Source of the DNA: UBA830 sp038146925
GTDB lineage: Bacteria; Pseudomonadota; Alphaproteobacteria; MPNO01; UBA830
Length of the DNA stretch: 64,000 nucleotides
Assembly (NCBI GenBank): GCA_038146925.1
Contig: JAYQSP010000011.1
Location: 682,001 to 746,000, forward strand
Reading direction: 5' to 3'
How positions within the stretch are numbered: the first letter of the stretch is position 1; the number at the start of each line of letters is the position of its first letter. The notes beneath the pieces were generated by a model that was not told the DNA's origin, did not search any database, and saw only the letters and a list, made by a program, of their open reading frames with translations. The translations under genes and the position numbers were made by a program. Positions 34,259-42,077 of the stretch are shown in pieces.

Positions 34259-36256
34259 CTATTCGCCGGCCCCGCCGGAGGCGGCTTCCGAAGCGCGCCT
34301 GTGGCGGTTGGACATGTAATCCCTGCTGAGCAGCAGGATACCCAGGACAAGTCCCGCAGCATTGAGCGCGAGACCGTGTGGAATAGCTTCCGCGGGCAGA
34401 AGCAGCAGAATGCCGGAAGTGAAAAACAGCAATCTGTACAAAGCCGACAGCGGCCCGAACATGTAGCCGATCAGGCCGCAGGACGAGATCCAGACCCCCA
34501 TGAAGGCGGTGACCGTGGTCATGATGATGTCGGAGGCATCGCCCTGACCGAGCAGCGACGGCGACAGCACGAACACGAAGGGGATGACATAGGCGATCCA
34601 GCCCAGCCGCACCGCCGTCGCGCCGGTTTCCATCGGTTTCGCACCGGATAGCGATGCCGCCGCAAAGGCCGCAATGGCAACCGGTGGTGTGATCATCGAC
34701 ATCAGTCCGTAATACAGCACGAACATGTGCGCCGCGATCGGATGAACGCCTAGCTTAATCAGCGACGGTGCAATCATTGTTGCAAGCAACAGATAGATGG
34801 CCGATGTCGGCATGCCCATACCCAGCAGGATGGACACCAGCGCCGTGAGGATCAGCAGCAGGAACAGGCTGTCTTCACCGACCGCCGCGAGAACTAGGGT
34901 CAGCGCCTGCCCGAGTCCCGTCCGGTCAAGAATGGCAATGATGATGCCGGCCATCGCGCCGATGACGATGATATCTGCAGAGGCGCGTCCGGCGCCTGCG
35001 ACGGAATCCCAAAGCTGCTTCGGATTGATCCTGTGGCCCTTGTATCCGAATATGATACTGACGATCGCAACGCTGATCGCCGCCCAGAACGCCGATTCCT
35101 GCGGCGGCAGGTTAAGCGAGAACAAGGTATATATCAGCGCGACATATGGTAGGACGAAGAACCAACCTTCCTTCAGCACGCGTAATAGCGGCGGTATCCG
35201 CTCCTTGGGCAACGGCGCAATGCCGTTTTTAGCCGCTTCGAGGTCCGCCTGGACGAAGACGGCCAGATAGTAAAGCGCGCTCGGTACCAGCGCCGCCAGA
35301 ATAATTTCCGTGTATTCCAGTTCCAGCAGTTCCGCCATCAGGAACGCGGCGGCGCCCATGATGGGGGGCATGATCTGTCCGCCGGTTGAGGCCACGGCCT
35401 CGATGGCACCGGCGGTTTTCGCGTCGTAACCCGCCTGGCGCATCAGGGGAATCGTAATAACGCCAGTGGAGGCGACGTTGGAGACGGCCGACCCGGAGAT
35501 CGATCCGAACAGGCCCGACGCGACAACGGCGATCTTTGCGGAACCGCCCCGAGACCGGCCCATGATCGCGGCAGCTAGATCGGTGAACCATTCAGACGCA
35601 CCCGTGTGAAGCAGCAGCTGTCCCATCCAGATGAACAGCACCACCGTCAGCACGATAATTTTCATGGGCAGGCCGAACATGGCCACATTCGTGACGCCCA
35701 GTTCGGCGATCAGCCGAACCGGTTCCTGCTCGAGACCGCGCATCATGCCCGGCACCAGATGGCCGACGAAGGAATAGATGATGAAAACGGAGAAAACGAG
35801 CGTCAAGCTCCACCCCGTCGTCCGCCGAAGCGCTTCCCACACAAGCGGTATCAGGATAATCCCAATATTGAACATTGTGGGGCGGGTGGCGAACGGATTG
35901 GACTCTATGTCGCCGTATATGTAGGCGAGGTAAAAGCAGCTTCCCATACCGAGAAGGGACAGAAGCACGTCGTACCACGGCAACGTCATCCGTTCCGTCC
36001 CGCCGTTGAAGGGAAAACGGATGAAGATGATCCCCAGCGTGATCCCCAAGCAGACGACCATAGCCTGTTCGTCGAACCACTCGAACCCAAGTCTGAGCCA
36101 CAACTCCACCGCCCACGTCAAGACAATCAGTGTCGTAATAGCACCCAGCGCGAGGGTCAGCTTTTTGATGTGTGGTGCTTCTGTGCGTTCGGCAAGAAGC
36201 TTTTTGCCTCTCTCATTGCTATCCTTTTGCAATGGCGTTGACTGCTGATCGGCCAA
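34259..36256 (-). CDS. TRAP transporter fused permease (4TM/12TM, TAXI type)
   Basis: 665 residues, TTG start with a GGAG site 8 bases upstream; the next methionine lies about 66 residues downstream and would lose the first spans. The N-terminal part holds the small-permease-like spans, the rest the large-permease core: GLFGSISGSAVSNVASTGVI, MPPIMGAAAFLMAELL, LGMGMPTSAIYLLLATMIAP, and GLMSMITPPVAIAAFAAASL, the last two typical of the TAXI-associated DctM domain. It works with the TAXI binding protein encoded upstream. A hairpin terminator at 36382-36417 separates the two genes. Confidence 0.95.
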   Translation of the reverse strand: MADQQSTPLQKDSNERGKKLLAERTEAPHIKKLTLALGAITTLIVLTWAVELWLRLGFEWFDEQAMVVCLGITLGIIFIRFPFNGGTERMTLPWYDVLLSLLGMGSCFYLAYIYGDIESNPFATRPTMFNIGIILIPLVWEALRRTTGWSLTLVFSVFIIYSFVGHLVPGMMRGLEQEPVRLIAELGVTNVAMFGLPMKIIVLTVVLFIWMGQLLLHTGASEWFTDLAAAIMGRSRGGSAKIAVVASGLFGSISGSAVSNVASTGVITIPLMRQAGYDAKTAGAIEAVASTGGQIMPPIMGAAAFLMAELLELEYTEIILAALVPSALYYLAVFVQADLEAAKNGIAPLPKERIPPLLRVLKEGWFFVLPYVALIYTLFSLNLPPQESAFWAAISVAIVSIIFGYKGHRINPKQLWDSVAGAGRASADIIVIGAMAGIIIAILDRTGLGQALTLVLAAVGEDSLFLLLILTALVSILLGMGMPTSAIYLLLATMIAPSLIKLGVHPIAAHMFVLYYGLMSMITPPVAIAAFAAASLSGAKPMETGATAVRLGWIAYVIPFVFVLSPSLLGQGDASDIIMTTVTAFMGVWISSCGLIGYMFGPLSALYRLLFFTSGILLLLPAEAIPHGLALNAAGLVLGILLLSRDYMSNRHRRASEAASGGAGE

Positions 36257-36381
36257 GTTCGGATCTCCGGTAAATTTCCCTGTTTCGATGCGGATTTTTT
36301 CCGCTTATCGAGCGCAATATTGATGAAATTGTCGCCGCTTGTCTAAGTCTTTGTGACGGGGGCGGATTCATTGACGCGATG

Positions 36382-36417
36382 AAAAACGCCCGCGCCCCGG
36401 TTGGGGACGCGGGCGTT
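36382..36417 (-). terminator. hairpin between the TAXI binding protein and permease genes
   Basis: AACGCCCGCG plus CCCC (36385-36398) pairs with GGGG and CGCGGGCGTT (36403-36417, one bulged A) over a GGTT loop; leftward it runs into TTTTT. It sits 50 bases past the binding-protein stop and before the permease, so it probably reduces permease expression relative to binding protein. Confidence 0.85.
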
Positions 36418-36465
36418 GGATTTGTATCGGCTTTCGACGGTGCGTGACCGTACCAAGCCGGCGGC

Positions 36466-37422
36466 CTACAACAGGCCCGCTTCCTTGTAGTACTTCACAG
36501 CGCCCGGATGGTGGGGATGACCCTGATCCTTCGCGAGGCGTTTATTAGCCTGGAAGGACCGCCAGAGCGGTCCGCCTTCTTTGAGCTGTTTTTCCTGCGT
36601 ATGCATGACTTTGGCGACCTTGTAGGCCATTTCGTCAGACAGGCCTTTATGCGTCCAAAGCAGATAATCGTAGGACACGAAATTCGTTGGCTCTACCACA
36701 CCCGTCAGACCTTTACGCGGCGCAACGACTTGCCACTCGGATTTGGGGAACCACTTGTGCATCTTGGCCAGCGACGCTTTGTCTGAAGGGAAGCTGATGT
36801 GGCGGACGCCGCCGTCGATTTTGGCATTCATCTGTTTTACGAAGCCGGAACCTGCTGCCACGATTGCCCAGTCAATTTTACCGGCCATGAAAGCACGCCA
36901 GTGCTGGACCAGACCAACCTGCGGGACGGGGTTGATGTCCTTGATCGTCAGATCAGCTGTCGCCAGCGCACCCTGAGTCAGATTCGAGAACAGCGGCGCT
37001 CCCTTGAAGCCGACGGCCATACGGGTGCCTTTGAGCTGCGAAGTCTTAGTGATGCCCGATTTGATGGACACGACCGGGCTGACCGTAAATTTCATCATGG
37101 TCGCGATCAAACGCAGGTTTTCGTATTTGGTGCCCTCGGACAGGCCGGTGCCAGTGCGCGCGAAGTGGTATTGGGTGATATTGGAAATACCGAATTCCAG
37201 CTCGCCCGCGTTCACGACCGGGATGTACTGCTGCGTACCGCCCATGGTCTGTTTGCGCATCTGCAGGCCCGGGGCATGCTCCGAGACCGCTTTCGAAATG
37301 GTCGCGGTGATCTGCGATACCGCGCCGGCTTTGGTGGAGCCGATACCCACCGTCTGAGCGGATGCGGTAGCGGCGAATGCAACACCGGCAACCATGCCGA
37401 GCGCGAGTTTTGCGTAGTTCAT
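36466..37422 (-). CDS. TAXI-family TRAP periplasmic substrate-binding protein
   Basis: 318 residues, start ATG 37420-37422 with a strong GGGAGG site. Signal peptide of about 22 residues (YAKLALGMVAGVAFAATASA, cleaved before QTV). The mature part contains the TAXI landmarks: VGIGSTKAGAVSQITATIS at the beginning and SNLTQGALATADLTIKDI. No sugar or carboxylate ligand can be assigned. The gene transcribes leftward from a divergent intergenic region shared with Mo subunit 2, and its product feeds the fused permease beyond the hairpin. Confidence 0.9.
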   Translation of the reverse strand: MNYAKLALGMVAGVAFAATASAQTVGIGSTKAGAVSQITATISKAVSEHAPGLQMRKQTMGGTQQYIPVVNAGELEFGISNITQYHFARTGTGLSEGTKYENLRLIATMMKFTVSPVVSIKSGITKTSQLKGTRMAVGFKGAPLFSNLTQGALATADLTIKDINPVPQVGLVQHWRAFMAGKIDWAIVAAGSGFVKQMNAKIDGGVRHISFPSDKASLAKMHKWFPKSEWQVVAPRKGLTGVVEPTNFVSYDYLLWTHKGLSDEMAYKVAKVMHTQEKQLKEGGPLWRSFQANKRLAKDQGHPHHPGAVKYYKEAGLL

Positions 37423-37559
37423 TTAAAAACCTCCCTGTAAAGGTCTGATATAACAAACGTTGAAAGATCCCGTGTCTAACACAGCGAAAAGTGTGTGTCG
37501 ATCCATCGAAGATCCAGCGTTAACGTGCAGACGACCCAGTAAATAGCCGCGTCCTTGTC

Positions 37560-37589
37560 TTGACACCCCCGGCTCCCGCTTCCGATAGT
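37560..37589 (+). promoter_or_regulatory. candidate sigma-70 promoter of Mo subunit 2
   Basis: TTGACA at 37560-37565 is a perfect -35; GATAGT at 37584-37589 is a weak -10 with an 18-base spacer. A start site near 37596 would leave about 55 bases of leader before GTG 37652. Supported by sequence only. Confidence 0.35.
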
Positions 37590-37651
37590 GCGTGGCAAGA
37601 TTTATCCAGCGGCAGTCGCCACCGGCTTCTCATTCAGGATACATATGCCAC

Positions 37652-40003
37652 GTGACAACTGATAAAGAAGGCCTGATCGGAAAACGGGTTAGCCGCCCCA
37701 ACGCGAAGCGTCTGGTGGCCGGGCGCGGGCGGTATGCAGACGATCTACAACTGCCCCGGATGGTTCATGCCGCCTTTCTGCGCTCGCCGCATCCTCACGC
37801 CCGTATTGTGTCGATTGACACCGATGCGGCGAAACGGCTGCATGGCGTTGTGTACGTGATGACGGGGCGGGAACTCGCCGAAATCTGTACGCCGTGGCAG
37901 GGCGGCGCGGCGCATATTCCGTCGCTGCGGGGGCACGATCAGTATCCTATGGCCGTCGATGTTGCGCGGTGGCAGGGCGAACCCGTCGCCGTCGCGGTCG
38001 CAACCAGCCGAGCGGTTGCAGAGGATGCGGCGGAACTGATCGCTGTGGATTGGGAACCGCTGCCCACCGTTTCCGCTGGTAGGGATGCTCTTTCGGACGC
38101 GACCGCAGCCATTCATCCCGGCGATGCCGACAATCTGGCCTTCGAAGCCCGGGCGGGCGACGGAGATGTGTCGGCGGCGGCCGAGATAGAGGTTTCCGCC
38201 GATTTCGCGTTCGGCCGCCATACCGGCGTCCCGCTTGAAGCGCGGGCCGCCGTCGCAGACTGGAATCCGGGCGACGAGTCTCTGACGGTCTATGCATCAC
38301 ATCAGACACCCTGGCAGCAGCAGGACGTCTACAGCCGGCATCTCGGCATCGATGAACACAGGGTGCGGGTGATTTGCCCCGATGTAGGTGGCGGGTTCGG
38401 GATCAAGCTCCACGTTTACGGCGATGAAGTCGTCGTGGCGGCGCTGAGCCAGATACTCGGCCGGCCAGTCAAATTCATCGCCGACCGGCTCGAATCCTTC
38501 GTCAGCGACATGCATTCCCGCGATCACGTCGTCTCCGCGACCGCGAAGGCTGGCCGGACGGCGCTGAAATCCATAACGGTCGACGCGATAGGCGGCATCG
38601 GCCCCTATTCGGCCTATCGCCGCGCCTCCATCGGCGAAGGCATGATGAACATGAACCTCACCGGCGCGCCATATGCGCTAGAGGCATATGCGGGGCATTA
38701 CCGAGCGGCGTTCCAGAACCGGCCCACGGTTGCCATGTATCGCGCCGTCGGCCAGCCGATCGCGACGGCGGTGACGGAGCAGCTTGTCGATCTGGCGGCG
38801 GCGGAGGCGGGTACGGACCCGGCCGAATTCCGGCGCAACAGCTATCTCCGCGCCGGGGATTTTCCGACCCAGACCCTGTCCGGCGTGCCGCTGCCAAAAC
38901 TGTCGCTCACGGAATGCCTCGACCGGCTCCTGGAGATGATGGATTACGATGTCCTGCGCGCGGAACAGTCGGCGCTTCGCGGTCGCAATGTCTGGCGCGG
39001 GATCGGGCTGGCGACTTTCGTCGAACTGACCGCCGTCGGGGGCGGATATTACGGCCCGGCGCAGGCACGCGTATCGACCCAGGACGGCGCGACCGTCAAG
39101 CTGGAGCCGTCCGGCAAGGTACAGATCGTCACCAGCGCGACCGATCAGGGGCAGGGGACATCCACGGGCATCACCCAGATCGTCGGTGACCGTCTTGGCC
39201 TGACGATGGACGATATTTCTATCACGTTTTCCGGCGACACGGCGGTGACGCCCTATGGCGGTGGCGCCTGGGCATCGCGCGGCCTGACGATCGGCGGCGA
39301 GGCCGCGTGGCGCGCCGCGGATGCGCTTGCGGACAGCTTGTGCGAACTGGCCGGTGCGATCCTGCAAACGGCGCCCGAAAAGCTAGAGGTAGCTGGGGGC
39401 GGCATCCGGGACCGGTCGACCGGCGAGCAGCGGATGAGCCTGGCGGAAGTCGCTGAGGCCGGGCATTTCCGTCACGACCTGCTGCCGCCAGGGACGCAGC
39501 CGGAACTTGCCGCGACCCGGCACTACGCGCCGTCGGCCCCGTTCTGTATCGCCAACGGCATTCAGGGCGCGCTGGTCGAGGTCGATCTGGATACCGGAAT
39601 CGTGCAGCCGCTCAGTCATTGGGTGGTCGAGGATTGCGGGCGGGTGATCAACCCGCTGCTGGTCGACGAGCAAATCCGCGGCGGGGTGGTGCAGGGAATC
39701 GGCGGCGCGTTGTTCGAGCACTGCGTTTATGACGATGACGCCAACCTGTTGAACGGGACGCTGGCGGATTATCTCGTCCCCATGGCGGCCGAGATGCCCG
39801 ATATCCATGTCGGTCATGTCGAGACCCCGATGGAGGGCACCCAACTTGGGGCCAAAGGCGCAGGCGAAGCGGGTACCGTGGGTGCGCCCGCCGCCATTCT
39901 CTGCGCCGTCAACGACGCGATCCGGCCACACAATGCGCTGGTCACCGAAATGCCGATAACGCCGGAAGTCGTGCTGACGGCGCTGGGAAAAACAAATCCC
40001 TAA
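37652..40003 (+). CDS. molybdenum hydroxylase catalytic (Mo) subunit 2, without partner subunits
   Basis: 783 residues if started at GTG 37652 (TTDKEGLIGKRVSRP); another GTG at 37592 would add 20 residues. Motifs: KRLVAGRGRYADDLQLPRM at the N-terminus, CPDVGGGFGIKLHVYGDE (molybdopterin), MYRAVGQPIATAV, SATDQGQGTSTGITQIV and GTQLGAKGAGEAGTV with the catalytic glutamate. CoxL-like overall, but no CODH cysteine loop recognised. It is monocistronic: no FAD or iron-sulfur gene is next to it. The promoter region is shared with the divergent TAXI gene. Probably an aldehyde or heteroaromatic hydroxylase. Confidence 0.9.
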   Translation: MTTDKEGLIGKRVSRPNAKRLVAGRGRYADDLQLPRMVHAAFLRSPHPHARIVSIDTDAAKRLHGVVYVMTGRELAEICTPWQGGAAHIPSLRGHDQYPMAVDVARWQGEPVAVAVATSRAVAEDAAELIAVDWEPLPTVSAGRDALSDATAAIHPGDADNLAFEARAGDGDVSAAAEIEVSADFAFGRHTGVPLEARAAVADWNPGDESLTVYASHQTPWQQQDVYSRHLGIDEHRVRVICPDVGGGFGIKLHVYGDEVVVAALSQILGRPVKFIADRLESFVSDMHSRDHVVSATAKAGRTALKSITVDAIGGIGPYSAYRRASIGEGMMNMNLTGAPYALEAYAGHYRAAFQNRPTVAMYRAVGQPIATAVTEQLVDLAAAEAGTDPAEFRRNSYLRAGDFPTQTLSGVPLPKLSLTECLDRLLEMMDYDVLRAEQSALRGRNVWRGIGLATFVELTAVGGGYYGPAQARVSTQDGATVKLEPSGKVQIVTSATDQGQGTSTGITQIVGDRLGLTMDDISITFSGDTAVTPYGGGAWASRGLTIGGEAAWRAADALADSLCELAGAILQTAPEKLEVAGGGIRDRSTGEQRMSLAEVAEAGHFRHDLLPPGTQPELAATRHYAPSAPFCIANGIQGALVEVDLDTGIVQPLSHWVVEDCGRVINPLLVDEQIRGGVVQGIGGALFEHCVYDDDANLLNGTLADYLVPMAAEMPDIHVGHVETPMEGTQLGAKGAGEAGTVGAPAAILCAVNDAIRPHNALVTEMPITPEVVLTALGKTNP

Positions 40004-40013
40004 ATAGCTCGCC

Positions 40014-40523
40014 ATGCCGGCAATATCGGTTACACTTTCTGGGTCTGCTGGACCCACGCGGAGGAACGTTAGGGAGATCAAGCATATTCCGGTGCCGGTC
40101 AGAGATATCGAAAACGACGAAGGCGCGATCGGGACTGCGCTTGTTCTGACAGGCGAATTCGGCGGACATGCCGAATTCCTGTTCATCAAAGGCGATGTAT
40201 CCGACGTCATCCCGGCCGGCGCGACGGGGCTGTTCGAATCCGTCCAAGTCCAGATGAAGGACGAATACGATCAGGAGCGCGACCGGAAACAACAACTCGC
40301 CCGCCGGCGTTTTGACGAAATGCTGGAAGCGGCCAATATCGAATATCGCGAAAACGCAATTCCCGCCGAGCCTTCTTCGGCGTCATGGAGCGTTGTTGGC
40401 GGCATCACGTCCGAGGTCGTCGCATCCCGCGGCGGTGCCTATGACATGGTGGTGGTCGGGCATCCGGCGGACGACCGCGAAGCCCAGGAAAGGCTCGACG
40501 TCGCGCGGGAAGAAATCGAGTAG
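40014..40523 (+). pseudogene. truncated universal stress protein (UspA) domain
   Basis: 169 codons from ATG 40014, but family similarity starts only at residue 22 (IKHIPVPVRDIENDEG), where a standard Usp begins with MKHI; that codon is ATC, so a lost start codon is possible. The part up to SGAYDMVVVG-like GAYDMVVVGHP gives a single, incomplete domain lacking the last beta strand and, compared with two-domain alphaproteobacterial Usps, the whole second half. The stop at 40521-40523 lies 3 bases from the iorB stop on the other strand. Expression is doubtful. Confidence 0.5.
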
Positions 40524-40526
40524 CGG

Positions 40527-42077
40527 TTATTCCGCGGCAGCTGCCTGCGGCGCGGCGCCGAGTTCCGAAAACGCTTTGTCCAGCGCATCCCCTTCAGGGT
40601 CGGCGAGAGCGGCGGCACGCAGTTTCGAGACCGCATCCGCGCCCCAGGGCGGATCTTTTGCCGCAGTGGCGCAGGGGATCGCGACCTCGTCCATGATCCG
40701 GGTGAAATTCTGCAGACCGCGTTTGTGGGTATCGGAATAACCCTTTCGCAGATTGGCGAGCTCGGCGATCTCGACGGCGAGCTGATAATGCAGCACTGCC
40801 GCGTTCTTCACCGCATCCAGCCAGCCTTCGATGGCTTTCTGTTCTTCAGCATAGCGATAGGTTCTGGGCCGGTAGAAGCGCAGCTTGGACAGCGTCCACA
40901 ATCGCAGAAACCCGTTGATCGTGTTGGTGCGCACCCGCATCGCGAAATTGTAGTTGCTGGCCCAGGCGTTGCCGCGGGCCCAGTTCATGATCGGCCGGCC
41001 GAGCCAGGCCGGCATGACGGATGTCATTTCGTCGAAGCCGGGTTTCAGGAATTCGGTGACGCGGATCGGCTCGTCCGGTTTCGCCAACACTTCGGCGCGC
41101 ACGCGTTCCATCCGCGAACGCCGCGATTTGAGGTCTGCGACCCGGATGATGTCCTCGTAGGACATCATCAGTGCGAGGTACCGCCCGGTTTCGACGGTCA
41201 GCGCCCAACCGTTCCGTTCGCCGCCCCGTTCGCGGTCAATCGTCAGGATGCCGCCCAGCCGGTCGAGATACAGTTTCGCATAGGCTGGACTCTGATAGTC
41301 GACAAGCCGCTTTACGCCTTCCGTGACGATGGCCTGGGTCTCACCCGGGTACGTCGCTTGTACACCGGCGATCAGGCTTTCGGCGCTGGGCCGGGCTGTC
41401 CGGATTTTCTTCTCCGGCGTGCCCTCGGGCAGCTGCAATTCGCCGTTCATATAGCTGAGGCCTAGTTCGAACCCTTTCAGGTTGGACTCCACCGCGACGC
41501 CGGATTCGCGGATCGATTCCCGGAAGTTGTCGACCGGGATCCGTAGTTCGCCCGATCCGGCGATGACGCCGAGGACGATGGCGTTGAGGACCGTGCCCTC
41601 CTTTTCCGCCAGCGTCGCCATGTCGAACAGAACCGCCCGCTTTGACAGTTTTTGGGCCGCGTTGTCGAGCTTGTCGGCGCGAAACAATCCGTCGCCCATG
41701 GCAGATTTCTCGACCACCGAATACACCCTGTGGGTGGACGCGATCAGAGTGGTGCGGTCGGGCGTCACCATACCGTTTTCCAGCATGCGTCCGGCTTCCA
41801 TCAGCTCGGACGTGACGACGATGTCCATATTGCCCGGCGCCGGGTATAGCGCCATGACCAGTTCCTGGCCATTCAGGTCTTCATGCGGCGCGGGAAAAAT
41901 TTCCACATAGTAGGTCGTCGCACCGGTGCGCTGCGCGACGCCCGGGATCGATGTCGACTGCGTCGGGTATCGGCACATTTCCGCCGCGCGGACGACCCAT
42001 GTCGTCAGCACGCCGCCGCCCTCGCCGCCGAGAGCGCCGATTACCATCGAGATGGGACGTTCGGGAAGCGCGCTCAT
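40527..42077 (-). CDS. iorB: indolepyruvate:ferredoxin oxidoreductase beta subunit, long form
   Basis: 516 residues from ATG 42075-42077; upstream frame is open but antisense to iorA's end. Its N-terminal 190 residues (MVIGALGGEGGGVLTTW, VAQRTGATTYYVEIF, MALYPAPGNMDIVVTSELME) match the gamma-domain-type beta subunit, while the remaining 300 residues form the extension seen in long bacterial IorB. With IorA it oxidatively decarboxylates arylpyruvates to arylacetyl-CoA using ferredoxin. It overlaps iorA by 4 bases (ATGA), so the subunits are coupled in translation. Confidence 0.92.
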   Translation of the reverse strand: MSALPERPISMVIGALGGEGGGVLTTWVVRAAEMCRYPTQSTSIPGVAQRTGATTYYVEIFPAPHEDLNGQELVMALYPAPGNMDIVVTSELMEAGRMLENGMVTPDRTTLIASTHRVYSVVEKSAMGDGLFRADKLDNAAQKLSKRAVLFDMATLAEKEGTVLNAIVLGVIAGSGELRIPVDNFRESIRESGVAVESNLKGFELGLSYMNGELQLPEGTPEKKIRTARPSAESLIAGVQATYPGETQAIVTEGVKRLVDYQSPAYAKLYLDRLGGILTIDRERGGERNGWALTVETGRYLALMMSYEDIIRVADLKSRRSRMERVRAEVLAKPDEPIRVTEFLKPGFDEMTSVMPAWLGRPIMNWARGNAWASNYNFAMRVRTNTINGFLRLWTLSKLRFYRPRTYRYAEEQKAIEGWLDAVKNAAVLHYQLAVEIAELANLRKGYSDTHKRGLQNFTRIMDEVAIPCATAAKDPPWGADAVSKLRAAALADPEGDALDKAFSELGAAPQAAAAE

